A stretch of DNA of 42,495 nucleotides. It comes from Paracoccaceae bacterium (GTDB lineage Bacteria; Pseudomonadota; Alphaproteobacteria; Rhodobacterales; Rhodobacteraceae). The first letter of the stretch is position 1. The number at the start of each line of letters is the position of its first letter. The notes under the pieces were generated by a model, which was not told where the DNA came from, made no database searches, and saw only the letters and a list, made by a program, of their open reading frames with translations. The stretch spans positions 1 to 42,495 of the forward strand of contig JABSSD010000204.1 in the NCBI GenBank assembly GCA_013214575.1, written 5' to 3'. Below, one piece after another: positions 36,523-42,495 of this stretch. Both the position numbers and the translations under genes were made by a program.

Positions 36523-36550
36523 TAGATATAGGATTTGATCGCGCTAACAA
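36523..36550 (-). promoter_or_regulatory. Candidate DUF1127 promoter
   Basis: Minus strand TTGTTA (36545-36550), 16 bases, TATCTA. The -10 area CCTATATCT resembles the CYTATNT type reported for RpoH-dependent promoters of Rhodobacter, and a stress-sigma promoter would fit the DUF1127/CcsR genes. Spacing from TTG to the CCTAT box is only 15, so this is tentative. Confidence 0.4.
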
Positions 36551-36716
36551 CGGACAGTTCGGTCAATCCGCTATGCGCTGGCCGCATGGGGAATGTCATA
36601 ATTCGTTGTTAATTGCGTGGGGCAACCAAGGCGCGCCACATGGGCAGGCCCCCTCGTGCGTCCAAGCCTGCCAGTTAGCCAGTGCAGGCGCACAGGCTGG
36701 AACAGGCTGGAACAGG

Positions 36717-37136
36717 CTACAGCAGAGCCCAGATCGCCAGTACGCAGAGTATCATCAGCATCGCCCAGCCAGCCACGTAGGTAAAGGTCCGCAAACCCTG
36801 AGAGGCCTGACCCAGGTTTCGGGCATAGACAAGGACATAGGCCAAACGGGTGGCCAGAAAGACAGCCATCAGCAGATTGACCCAGGTCGCCGACACCCCG
36901 GCAAGGATACAGGCAAACAGGGCGATCGCTGCGGCCGGCATGATTTCGATGCCGTTTTGATGCGACCTGTTGAGCCGGTACAGTTTGTTGTCATAGTCTG
37001 CCTTCGGGGTGCTGCCCGGGGCCGCTCCGGCCTTGGCCTTGGCTGCACCAACCATCGCCGACTGCAACAGCACGGTCAGTACAAAGACCAGCAGTGAAAT
37101 GATGGCGACAGAATAGTCTGCAACGAGTTCTGGCAT
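36717..37136 (-). CDS. MAPEG family membrane protein
   Basis: 139 residues with four membrane helices and the family motif YRLNRSHQNGIEIMPAAA. MAPEG proteins are trimeric membrane enzymes or related proteins of eicosanoid/glutathione metabolism in other organisms; bacterial members mostly have unknown roles. It sits in the gap between rpmD and rplO, minus strand, preceded by the rpmD terminator. Confidence 0.85.
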   Translation of the reverse strand: MPELVADYSVAIISLLVFVLTVLLQSAMVGAAKAKAGAAPGSTPKADYDNKLYRLNRSHQNGIEIMPAAAIALFACILAGVSATWVNLLMAVFLATRLAYVLVYARNLGQASQGLRTFTYVAGWAMLMILCVLAIWALL

Positions 37137-37260
37137 GTGATTTCCCCCAAAAATGAATAGGTAATGAGTTAATCAAATATGCGGAAAGTCTCGGTCGTCA
37201 AATATTGCGCAGCATCAGTAGCGAGAAATGCTGAGACATTTCGGGGCCCTCGATACAGAA

Positions 37261-37287
37261 AACGCCCCCGGCGGCACCGGAGGCGTT
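37261..37287 (-). terminator. Intrinsic terminator after rpmD
   Basis: Minus strand aacgcctccgg-tgccg-ccgggggcgtt (one mismatched base), followed by TTTTCTG, about 25 bases after rpmD. It closes the rpmC-rpmD ribosomal unit. Confidence 0.85.
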
Positions 37288-37310
37288 CTAACGTTATCAG
37301 AAGAAAGGGC

Positions 37311-37499
37311 TTAGCCTTTTTCTTCGATGATCACGACCATGTGTGAAATCTTGTTCACCATGCCGCGGATGGAAGGAGTGTCTTCCAGTTCGCGTGTCTT
37401 GTGCATCTTGTTCAGACCCAGACCGACCAGCGTAGCACGCTGTTTGGCGGGGCGGCGGATCGGCGAACCGATCTGCTTTACGACGATAGTTTTAGCCAT
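37311..37499 (-). CDS. rpmD: 50S ribosomal protein L30
   Basis: 62 residues; [20 protein letters not shown] then [20 protein letters not shown] and [11 protein letters not shown] fit L30 over its full length. Last gene before the split in the spc cluster. Confidence 0.97.
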   Translation of the reverse strand: MAKTIVVKQIGSPIRRPAKQRATLVGLGLNKMHKTRELEDTPSIRGMVNKISHMVVIIEEKG

Positions 37500-37511
37500 C
37501 TTCCGGTCTCC

Positions 37512-38087
37512 TTAAGCTTCAGCTTCGGCCGCAGCCGCTGCTGGTGCTTCGTCCCGCTTGGGCAGGATGTCGGCAACTTTCTTACCACGACGCTGTGCAA
37601 CCGAACGAGGGCTGGACTCTTTGCGGAGACCGTCCATGGTTGCGCGGATCATGTTGTAAGGGTTCTGCGATCCCAGCGACTTGGACACGACGTCCTTGAT
37701 GCCGAGCATTTCGAAAACCGCACGCATTGGGCCACCGGCGATGATACCAGTACCTTCAGGTGCCGTCCGCATGATCACTTTACCAGCGCCATGACGGCCC
37801 TCGATGTCGTGATGCAGAGTACGACCTTCACGCAGTTGAACGCGGATCATCTGACGCTTGGCCTGCTCGGTGGCTTTACGAATGGCCTCGGGGACCTCTT
37901 TCGCTTTACCTTTTCCAAAGCCAACGCGGCCTTTCTGATCGCCAACAACAACAAGTGCTGCAAAACCAAAGCGCTTACCGCCTTTTACGGTTTTGGACAC
38001 GCGGTTGATCGCAACCAAGCGATCTGCGAATTCCGGAGTTTCGTCGCGATCACGACGGCCGCCGCGGCGGTTGTCTTCTCTTGCCAT
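37512..38087 (-). CDS. rpsE: 30S ribosomal protein S5
   Basis: 191 residues. [40 protein letters not shown] and the C-terminal [20 protein letters not shown] are S5 motifs. The N- and C-termini carry charged and Ala-rich extensions usual in alphaproteobacteria. Confidence 0.97.
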   Translation of the reverse strand: MAREDNRRGGRRDRDETPEFADRLVAINRVSKTVKGGKRFGFAALVVVGDQKGRVGFGKGKAKEVPEAIRKATEQAKRQMIRVQLREGRTLHHDIEGRHGAGKVIMRTAPEGTGIIAGGPMRAVFEMLGIKDVVSKSLGSQNPYNMIRATMDGLRKESSPRSVAQRRGKKVADILPKRDEAPAAAAAEAEA

Positions 38088-38171
38088 GAGGCATTCCTTT
38101 CATCCGGCGCTGACGCGCCTAATATCCAATCCTGGTGAGCACCCCTAGCATGGGGCGCCCCCGGATTATCG

Positions 38172-38194
38172 GGGCGGCGCTAAAGGCGCCGCCC
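38172..38194 (-). other. Stem-loop between rplR and rpsE
   Basis: gggcggcgc and gcgccgccc around a 3-5 base loop in the unusually long (113-base) gap. On the minus strand it lacks a T run. It may be a processing or attenuation site in the spc mRNA. Confidence 0.5.
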
Positions 38195-38200
38195 ACAGTT

Positions 38201-38560
38201 TTAGATCTTCAGGCCACCTTCACGGGCCGCGTCGGCCAAGGCCTTCACTTTACCGTGGAACAGGAAGCCACCGCGATCAAAATAAGCTTCTTCAACACCG
38301 GCTTTCTTAGCACGCTCGGCAATAACCGCGCCCACTTTGATTGCCGCTTCGATGTTGTTCTTGCCAACGAAACCCAGATCTTTTTCCAGGGTCGAGGCAG
38401 AAGCCAGTGTAACGCCACGAACGTCGTCGATCAGCTGAGCGCTGATGTTCTTGTTCGAACGGTGAACCGACAGACGAAGCCGTCCGGAGTTCACGCGGCG
38501 AAGTTTGTTCCGGACGCGCAAGCGGCGCTTCAGAAACAGGGTTCTTTTGCTGTTTGCCAT
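38201..38560 (-). CDS. rplR: 50S ribosomal protein L18
   Basis: 119 residues; [20 protein letters not shown] and [14 protein letters not shown] match L18, with the [21 protein letters not shown]-terminus. Binds 5S rRNA. Confidence 0.97.
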   Translation of the reverse strand: MANSKRTLFLKRRLRVRNKLRRVNSGRLRLSVHRSNKNISAQLIDDVRGVTLASASTLEKDLGFVGKNNIEAAIKVGAVIAERAKKAGVEEAYFDRGGFLFHGKVKALADAAREGGLKI

Positions 38561-38571
38561 GATGCAGGTCC

Positions 38572-39105
38572 TTACTTCTTCTTGCCTTCTTTGCGGAAGA
38601 CAAATTCACCTTTGTAACGAATGCCCTTGCCCTTGTAGGGCTCGGGCTTACGCCATGCGCGAATGTTGGCCGCAACCTGACCCACAGCCTGATCATCAAT
38701 GCCTTCGACAAAGATGATGGTCGGCTTAGGGGAGGTAACAGTCACACCCTCGGGCGCTTCGTATGTCACGTCGTGCGACAGGCCCAGGTTCAGCTTCAGG
38801 ACGTTGCCCTGCATCTGTGCCCGGTAACCCACACCGCGGATCTCCAGCTCTTTCTTAAAGCCGGTGGTGACCCCGATTACCAAGTTGGCAATCATGGTGC
38901 GGGACATGCCCCACTGCTGACGTGCCCGTTTGGACATGCCGCGTGGTGTGATGGAAACAACGTTATCTTCGACCACCAGGGTCACGTCGTCAGTGGCGGA
39001 GAAGCTACGGGTCCCTTTGGGGCCCTTAACTTCGATGGTCTGGCCGGACACCGTTGCAGTAACACCTGCAGGCAATGTAACCGGTTTTTTACCAATACGA
39101 GACAT
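38572..39105 (-). CDS. rplF: 50S ribosomal protein L6
   Basis: 177 residues: [29 protein letters not shown]-type repeat, and the C-terminal [20 protein letters not shown] signature. Full length. Confidence 0.97.
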   Translation of the reverse strand: MSRIGKKPVTLPAGVTATVSGQTIEVKGPKGTRSFSATDDVTLVVEDNVVSITPRGMSKRARQQWGMSRTMIANLVIGVTTGFKKELEIRGVGYRAQMQGNVLKLNLGLSHDVTYEAPEGVTVTSPKPTIIFVEGIDDQAVGQVAANIRAWRKPEPYKGKGIRYKGEFVFRKEGKKK

Positions 39106-39117
39106 CGATTGACCTCC

Positions 39118-39510
39118 TTAGAAGACGGTGCAGAGCACTTCGCCGCCAACATTGGCTGCCCGTGCTTTTGCGTCCGACATCACACCCTGTGGGGTGGAGA
39201 CAATCGACACACCCAGGCCCTGACGGACCGACGGGATGTCATTAACGCCCATGTAAACGCGACGACCGGGCTTAGAGACCCGCTTCAGCTCGCGAATGAC
39301 AGGTTCGCCATCGTAATACTTCAGGCTGATTTCGATAGCCGGGTGGCCATCGGTACCAGTGGTTGGCTCATATCCACGGATGTAACCTTCGTCTTCCAGC
39401 ACTTCCAGAACCCGAACCCGCAGCTTAGACGCTGGAGTTGAGACTGTGGATTTGCCGCGCAACGAGGAGTTACGGATCCGGGTGAGCATATCTGCGATAG
39501 GATCGTTCAT
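39118..39510 (-). CDS. rpsH: 30S ribosomal protein S8
   Basis: 130 residues; [20 protein letters not shown] and the C-terminal [20 protein letters not shown] with GGEVLCTVF are S8 signatures. In E. coli S8 represses the spc operon; whether that holds here is not visible. Confidence 0.97.
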   Translation of the reverse strand: MNDPIADMLTRIRNSSLRGKSTVSTPASKLRVRVLEVLEDEGYIRGYEPTTGTDGHPAIEISLKYYDGEPVIRELKRVSKPGRRVYMGVNDIPSVRQGLGVSIVSTPQGVMSDAKARAANVGGEVLCTVF

Positions 39511-39523
39511 ATCTGTCTCTCCC

Positions 39524-39829
39524 TTACCAGCTCGATTTCACCATGCCGGGGATCTGGCCAGCTGAGCCAAGGTCCCGCAGCGCGATCCGACTAATCTTGA
39601 ACTTACGATAGTAAGCGTGCGGACGGCCGGTCAGCTGGCAACGGTTGTGCAAACGTGTAGCCGAGCTATTGCGCGGCAGTTTCGCCAATTTCAGAACCGC
39701 AGCAAAGCGCTCTTCCATTGGACGGGTTTGGTCACTCGCGATCTCTTTCAGCGCAGCGCGTTTTGTGGCAAATTTAGCCACCAGACGCTCCCGCTTTTTC
39801 TCGCGTTCGATCATGCTTTTCTTAGCCAT
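39524..39829 (-). CDS. rpsN: 30S ribosomal protein S14 (zinc-free type)
   Basis: 101 residues, [20 protein letters not shown] and [20 protein letters not shown]. It lacks the four zinc-binding cysteines of short S14, so it is the C-minus form. Confidence 0.97.
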   Translation of the reverse strand: MAKKSMIEREKKRERLVAKFATKRAALKEIASDQTRPMEERFAAVLKLAKLPRNSSATRLHNRCQLTGRPHAYYRKFKISRIALRDLGSAGQIPGMVKSSW

Positions 39830-39847
39830 GTCTATTCCTTCCCGCGC

Positions 39848-40411
39848 TTACGAATTGAAGGGCATGTTGAGAGCTTTCAACAGCGCCTTGGCTTCCGCGT
39901 CGTTATCCGCGGTCGTAGCGATCACAATATCCATGCCCCAGTTTTCGTCGATTTTATCAAAATCGATTTCTGGGAACACGAGGTGCTCTTTCAGGCCCAT
40001 GGCGTAGTTGCCACGACCGTCAAAAGATTTGCCCGGGACGCCGCGAAAGTCACGGATACGAGGCATTGCGATGGTGATCAGACGGTCCAGGAATTCATAC
40101 ATCCGGTCGCCGCGCAGGGTCACTTTGGCGCCCATTGGCATGCCTTCGCGAACGCGGAAGCCAGCAATAGAAACCTTGGCGATGGTGGTCAGAGCTTTCT
40201 GGCCAGCAATCAGCGACAGATCAGCCTGAGCCGATTTTGCCTTCTTGCTGTCACGGACAGCGGCACGACCGCAGCCAATGTTCAGAACGATCTTATCCAG
40301 CTTGGGGATCATCATGTCGTTCTTGAAACCGAATTCCTCTTTCAGAACACCGCGAACGGTCTCTTTGTAAAAGGTCTTCAGGCGCGGGGTGTAAGCAGCA
40401 GTATCAAGCAT
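39848..40411 (-). CDS. rplE: 50S ribosomal protein L5
   Basis: 187 residues; [31 protein letters not shown] at the N-terminus, and the C-terminal [20 protein letters not shown]. Binds 5S rRNA. It overlaps the rplX stop by eight bases. Confidence 0.97.
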   Translation of the reverse strand: MLDTAAYTPRLKTFYKETVRGVLKEEFGFKNDMMIPKLDKIVLNIGCGRAAVRDSKKAKSAQADLSLIAGQKALTTIAKVSIAGFRVREGMPMGAKVTLRGDRMYEFLDRLITIAMPRIRDFRGVPGKSFDGRGNYAMGLKEHLVFPEIDFDKIDENWGMDIVIATTADNDAEAKALLKALNMPFNS

Positions 40412-40715
40412 CGATCACGTCCCCTGTCGTTTTGGCAAAGCGGACTTTCTTGTCGCCTTCCATGCGGAAGCCAACGCGAGTTGCTTTGCCGTTTGCGTCC
40501 AGCAGTGCCAAGTTCGACAGCTGGATCGGCAGGGCTTTGGGCAGACGCCCACCCTGCTCGGTCTGGGTCTGACGGGTGGCGCGGATGGCAACATTGACGC
40601 CGTCAACGATAGCCTTGCCAGCCTGGGGGTTCACAGAAGCGATAACGCCCTCTTTGCCCTTATCCTTGCCAGCCAACACGACAATCTTGTCGCCTTTGCG
40701 GAGTTTAGCAGCCAT
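40404..40715 (-). CDS. rplX: 50S ribosomal protein L24
   Basis: 103 residues; [20 protein letters not shown] is the KOW motif and [20 protein letters not shown] follows. Two bases from rplN and overlapping rplE. Confidence 0.97.
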   Translation of the reverse strand: MAAKLRKGDKIVVLAGKDKGKEGVIASVNPQAGKAIVDGVNVAIRATRQTQTEQGGRLPKALPIQLSNLALLDANGKATRVGFRMEGDKKVRFAKTTGDVIDA

Positions 40716-40717
40716 TG

Positions 40718-41086
40718 TTACAGCACCTCCGGAGCAAGCGAGATGATTTTCATGAAGTTCTTGGCCCGCAGCTCACGAACAACTGGACCGAAGATACGTG
40801 TACCGACCGGTTCATTAGCATTGTTCAGGATCACAGCAGCGTTGCTATCAAAGCGGATAGCAGTACCGTCTGCGCGGCGAACTTCTTTGGCGGTGCGAAC
40901 GACAACGGCCTTGCGGACATCACCTTTCTTAACGCGACCACGTGGGATGGCTTCTTTAACCGAGACGACAATGATGTCGCCTACGGATGCGTATCTACGC
41001 TTAGAGCCACCCAGAACCTTGATGCACTGTACTCGGCGAGCGCCTGAGTTATCAGCAACATCCAGGTTAGTTTGCATCTGGATCAT
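40718..41086 (-). CDS. rplN: 50S ribosomal protein L14
   Basis: 122 residues; [40 protein letters not shown] and [20 protein letters not shown] are universal L14 motifs. Confidence 0.98.
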   Translation of the reverse strand: MIQMQTNLDVADNSGARRVQCIKVLGGSKRRYASVGDIIVVSVKEAIPRGRVKKGDVRKAVVVRTAKEVRRADGTAIRFDSNAAVILNNANEPVGTRIFGPVVRELRAKNFMKIISLAPEVL

Positions 41087-41185
41087 TTGGTTTCTCCCGA
41101 CCTATGGAAACTGGCGATGCGTGCCATGATGCTTCCAGGGTTTCGACAAACTGGGATGTCTGTCGGTTAAGGGTTCTTGAGGCTC

Positions 41186-41416
41186 TTAAGCTCCCAGAAC
41201 TTCCCAGCGTTTCGTCTTCGACTTTGGCGCGCATTCGATGATGCGTACGGAATCGCCAACTTTGAAAACGTTCTTCTCATCGTGGGCCCGATATTTCTTG
41301 GACTTACGGATGGTCTTCTTCAGAACAGGGTGCGTAAAGCGGCGTTCAACCGAGACTGTTATGGTCTGGGCATTGGCGTCGCTGGTCACAACGCCAGTCA
41401 AAATACGTTTGGGCAT
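41186..41416 (-). CDS. rpsQ: 30S ribosomal protein S17
   Basis: 76 residues; [39 protein letters not shown] and [20 protein letters not shown] match S17 fully. The 99-base gap to rplN is longer than usual. Confidence 0.97.
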   Translation of the reverse strand: MPKRILTGVVTSDANAQTITVSVERRFTHPVLKKTIRKSKKYRAHDEKNVFKVGDSVRIIECAPKSKTKRWEVLGA

Positions 41417-41427
41417 CGTGTCGCTCC

Positions 41428-41628
41428 TTATTCAGCTGCAGCTGCAGCTTTTTGGTTCAGAATGGTCTTTACACGGGCAGCGCCGCGGCGAGCCGCTTTG
41501 ATGCCTGATGTGTTTTCCAGCTGACCGGTGGCCTGTTGAAAGCGCAGGTTAAAGCTTTCTTTCTTCAGGTTTGCGAGTTCATCGCGGAGTTCATCCGCGG
41601 ATTTTTCGCGAAGATCCTTGGCATTCAT
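41428..41628 (-). CDS. rpmC: 50S ribosomal protein L29
   Basis: 66 residues; [20 protein letters not shown] and [19 protein letters not shown] then [14 protein letters not shown] match L29, with a short Ala-rich tail. In the normal S10 cluster rplP is directly upstream. Here a promoter, a leader and a toxin-antitoxin remnant come first. Confidence 0.97.
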   Translation of the reverse strand: MNAKDLREKSADELRDELANLKKESFNLRFQQATGQLENTSGIKAARRGAARVKTILNQKAAAAAE

Positions 41629-41648
41629 AGCCTAAGTCCTTTCCAATG

Positions 41649-41714
41649 CACCAGAAGGCCCCTAGCGGGTAACCTTGCATCTGGTGGGTTATTTTCAACC
41701 GCGCGGCTGCGCGG
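41649..41714 (-). promoter_or_regulatory. Structured 5' leader of rpmC
   Basis: Two stem-loops in the leader: ccgcgc/gcgcgg (41699-41714) and caccaga/tctggtg with further inner pairing aagg/cctt (41649-41686), the latter ending 20 bases before the rpmC ATG. Such leaders often mediate ribosomal-protein feedback, but none is proven here. Confidence 0.45.
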
Positions 41715-41768
41715 CAATTAGAATCACTTGGCCCGATTCCTTGCGAAATAGGGGTTAGCGATGGGTTC

Positions 41769-41797
41769 CTATAGGGGACTGCGGGTGTGGGGGCAAG
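41769..41797 (-). promoter_or_regulatory. Candidate rpmC/spc promoter (CTTGCC-N17-CTATAG)
   Basis: Minus-strand CTTGCC at 41792-41797, 17-base C-rich spacer and CTATAG at 41769-41774. It matches the rplO promoter in both boxes and spacing. A start here would give a leader of about 130 bases and make spc expression independent of the disrupted DNA upstream. Confidence 0.6.
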
Positions 41798-41826
41798 GGG
41801 AAGGTTGGAACTGCCTTTGAAAGTTA

Positions 41827-42210
41827 CTACTCCACAGTTTTCACGCGTTCTTTGAACCAAACCGACAAGTCCTCAAACGAGATGGACCCATCAGCAACAC
41901 CAACCACAATGTCGTCAATTGGCTCGTCATCAGGGATATTTGGAAAGTAGCCACTACGCTCAATCAAGATTTCCACCACAAGCCACGCGGTCCGCTTATT
42001 GCCGTCGATAAATCCATGATTACCGACCATGCTCTCAAGAAGGGCTACCGCTTTCCGATCCATTGGTCGGTGATAGCCAGATTACGGGCGCCCAAGCGCG
42101 GACACAATAAGATCAAGACTACTGATTCCCGGTCGTCCGCCATATGTTAGCGCCTCATCATGCGCCGCAATCGCATCTGCCAGCGTTACCTTGTAGTGAC
42201 GCTTACCTAT
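41827..42210 (-). pseudogene. Doc-type (Fic/Doc family) toxin, disrupted
   Basis: 128 codons, the length of phage P1 Doc. Codons 14-42 read as the Doc N-terminus (AIAAHDEALTYGGRPG), codon 43 is TAA (42082-42084) where a Tyr is usual in the RPY(S/T)GY segment, and the Fic motif HGFIDGNKRTA starts at codon 65 as in Doc. The expected start position, overlapping the antitoxin stop, is ATA rather than ATG. The remaining open frame from ATG 42063 (78 residues) still contains the motif. Doc inactivates EF-Tu by phosphorylation. Two lesions indicate decay; a sequencing error cannot be excluded. Confidence 0.75.
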
Positions 42211-42356
42211 TGACCAAACGCTTCAAAGCATCTTTGCGTTTAGATGAAGCCCCCCGCACGACAACTTCGGTCGCCGCACTGGCCCTATTGGTTCCTTTTG
42301 GCGTTTTCACTGAAACAAAGCGGCCGGTTTGCGCCTCACGCGCAATCACACCACCT
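42203..42356 (-). pseudogene. Antitoxin gene remnant upstream of doc, truncated by IS
   Basis: The last 50 codons are open (GVIAREAQTGRFVSVK, then VVVRGASSKRKDALKRLVNR ending TAA) and the stop overlaps the toxin start by eight bases, as in toxin-antitoxin pairs. Upstream the frame runs directly into the IS end at 42357 and hits a stop inside it, so the original N-terminus is gone. A GTG at 42349 is the only remaining possible start. The family is not recognised with certainty. Confidence 0.6.
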
Positions 42357-42495
42357 GGCTTTGTTGCACAAATCGGCCTGAGGTCGGGCTCCCCCTTACC
42401 CCTGACGGACTTATCCTACGGTAACAGTTTCAGGTATGCCAAGAGCTGTGAATTCGTTGAGAATTGCGGCGCGAATTTGGATCTCCGCAACCTGC
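42357..42495. mobile_element. IS5/IS903-like insertion sequence, one end
   Basis: Plus-strand ggctttgttgcacaaatcgg has the form of the terminal inverted repeat of IS903-type elements (GGCTTTGTTG...). The transposase 3' end lies just inside it. The element extends beyond the window, so neither its other end nor its target duplication is visible. Confidence 0.75.
42411..42494 (-). CDS. IS5 family transposase, C-terminal fragment
   Basis: The minus-strand frame is open from the window edge and ends QVAEIQIRAAILNEFTALGI then PETVTVG and TAA, resembling the tail of IS5-family transposases (AExQIRxAILNxFTxLG). The remainder is outside the window. It lies 54 bases inside the IS end. Confidence 0.65.
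   Translation of the reverse strand, partial: QVAEIQIRAAILNEFTALGIPETVTVG

Noticed and set aside
41827-42063. 78-residue frame as a complete small gene
   Set aside because: The Fic motif starts at residue 16, whereas matching Doc sequence continues upstream in the same frame through a single TAA, so it is the back part of a broken gene.

Overview
The window looks like chromosomal DNA of an alphaproteobacterium of the Rhodobacteraceae (Roseobacter group). The sequence is GC-rich. It carries an ATP12-type F1-ATPase assembly chaperone, a general L-amino-acid ABC transporter of the Aap/Bzt type, an rpmH-rnpA-yidD cluster with yidC, engB and argB downstream, and a DUF1127 gene followed by a CCUCCUCCC-loop small RNA like those known from Rhodobacter. 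Genus cannot be fixed from sequence alone.

Left part (1-6.7 kb): the end of a sugar-acid dehydratase of the IlvD/Edd family, a GntR/FCD regulator, an unrecognised 395-residue protein, tRNA-Arg(ACG), a sensor histidine kinase without a partner regulator, and a two-gene unit of a TVP38/TMEM64 membrane protein with a lipoamide-dehydrogenase-like flavoenzyme.

Middle part (6.8-18.3 kb, mostly plus strand): rpmH, rnpA and yidD, a minus-strand cupredoxin, ttcA, an EAL c-di-GMP phosphodiesterase with a decayed GGDEF domain, the overlapping unit yidC-MOSC-engB, a minus-strand SDR enzyme, argB, and a tightly overlapping trio (fatty acid hydroxylase, dicluster ferredoxin-like protein, SixA-like phosphatase).

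Minus-strand block (18.5-29.1 kb): aapJ-aapQ-aapM-aapP with a hairpin after the binding-protein gene, then, upstream of it, atp12, a HAD phosphatase, an RluA-type pseudouridine synthase, crcB, rarA and a Deg-type periplasmic protease. The genes from the Deg protease to atp12 are mostly coupled by overlaps or gaps of a few bases.

Right part (29.4-41.6 kb, minus strand): the spc and alpha ribosomal clusters in standard order, rpmC-rpsQ-rplN-rplX-rplE-rpsN-rpsH-rplF-rplR-rpsE-rpmD, rplO-secY-adk and rpsM-rpsK-rpoA-rplQ, but cut into pieces. A MAPEG gene, a DUF1127 gene and its 3' small RNA sit between rpmD and rplO. A sulfotransferase-like gene sits between rpoA and rplQ. Intrinsic terminators follow rpmD, the small RNA, rplO, adk, rpoA and rplQ. 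Matching promoter-like boxes precede rpmC and rplO.

Right edge (41.8-42.5 kb): a decayed Doc-type toxin-antitoxin pair. The toxin has an in-frame TAA and no normal start codon. The antitoxin has lost its front to an IS5/IS903-like insertion sequence that runs out of the window. This lies directly upstream of rpmC, where rplP would normally be.
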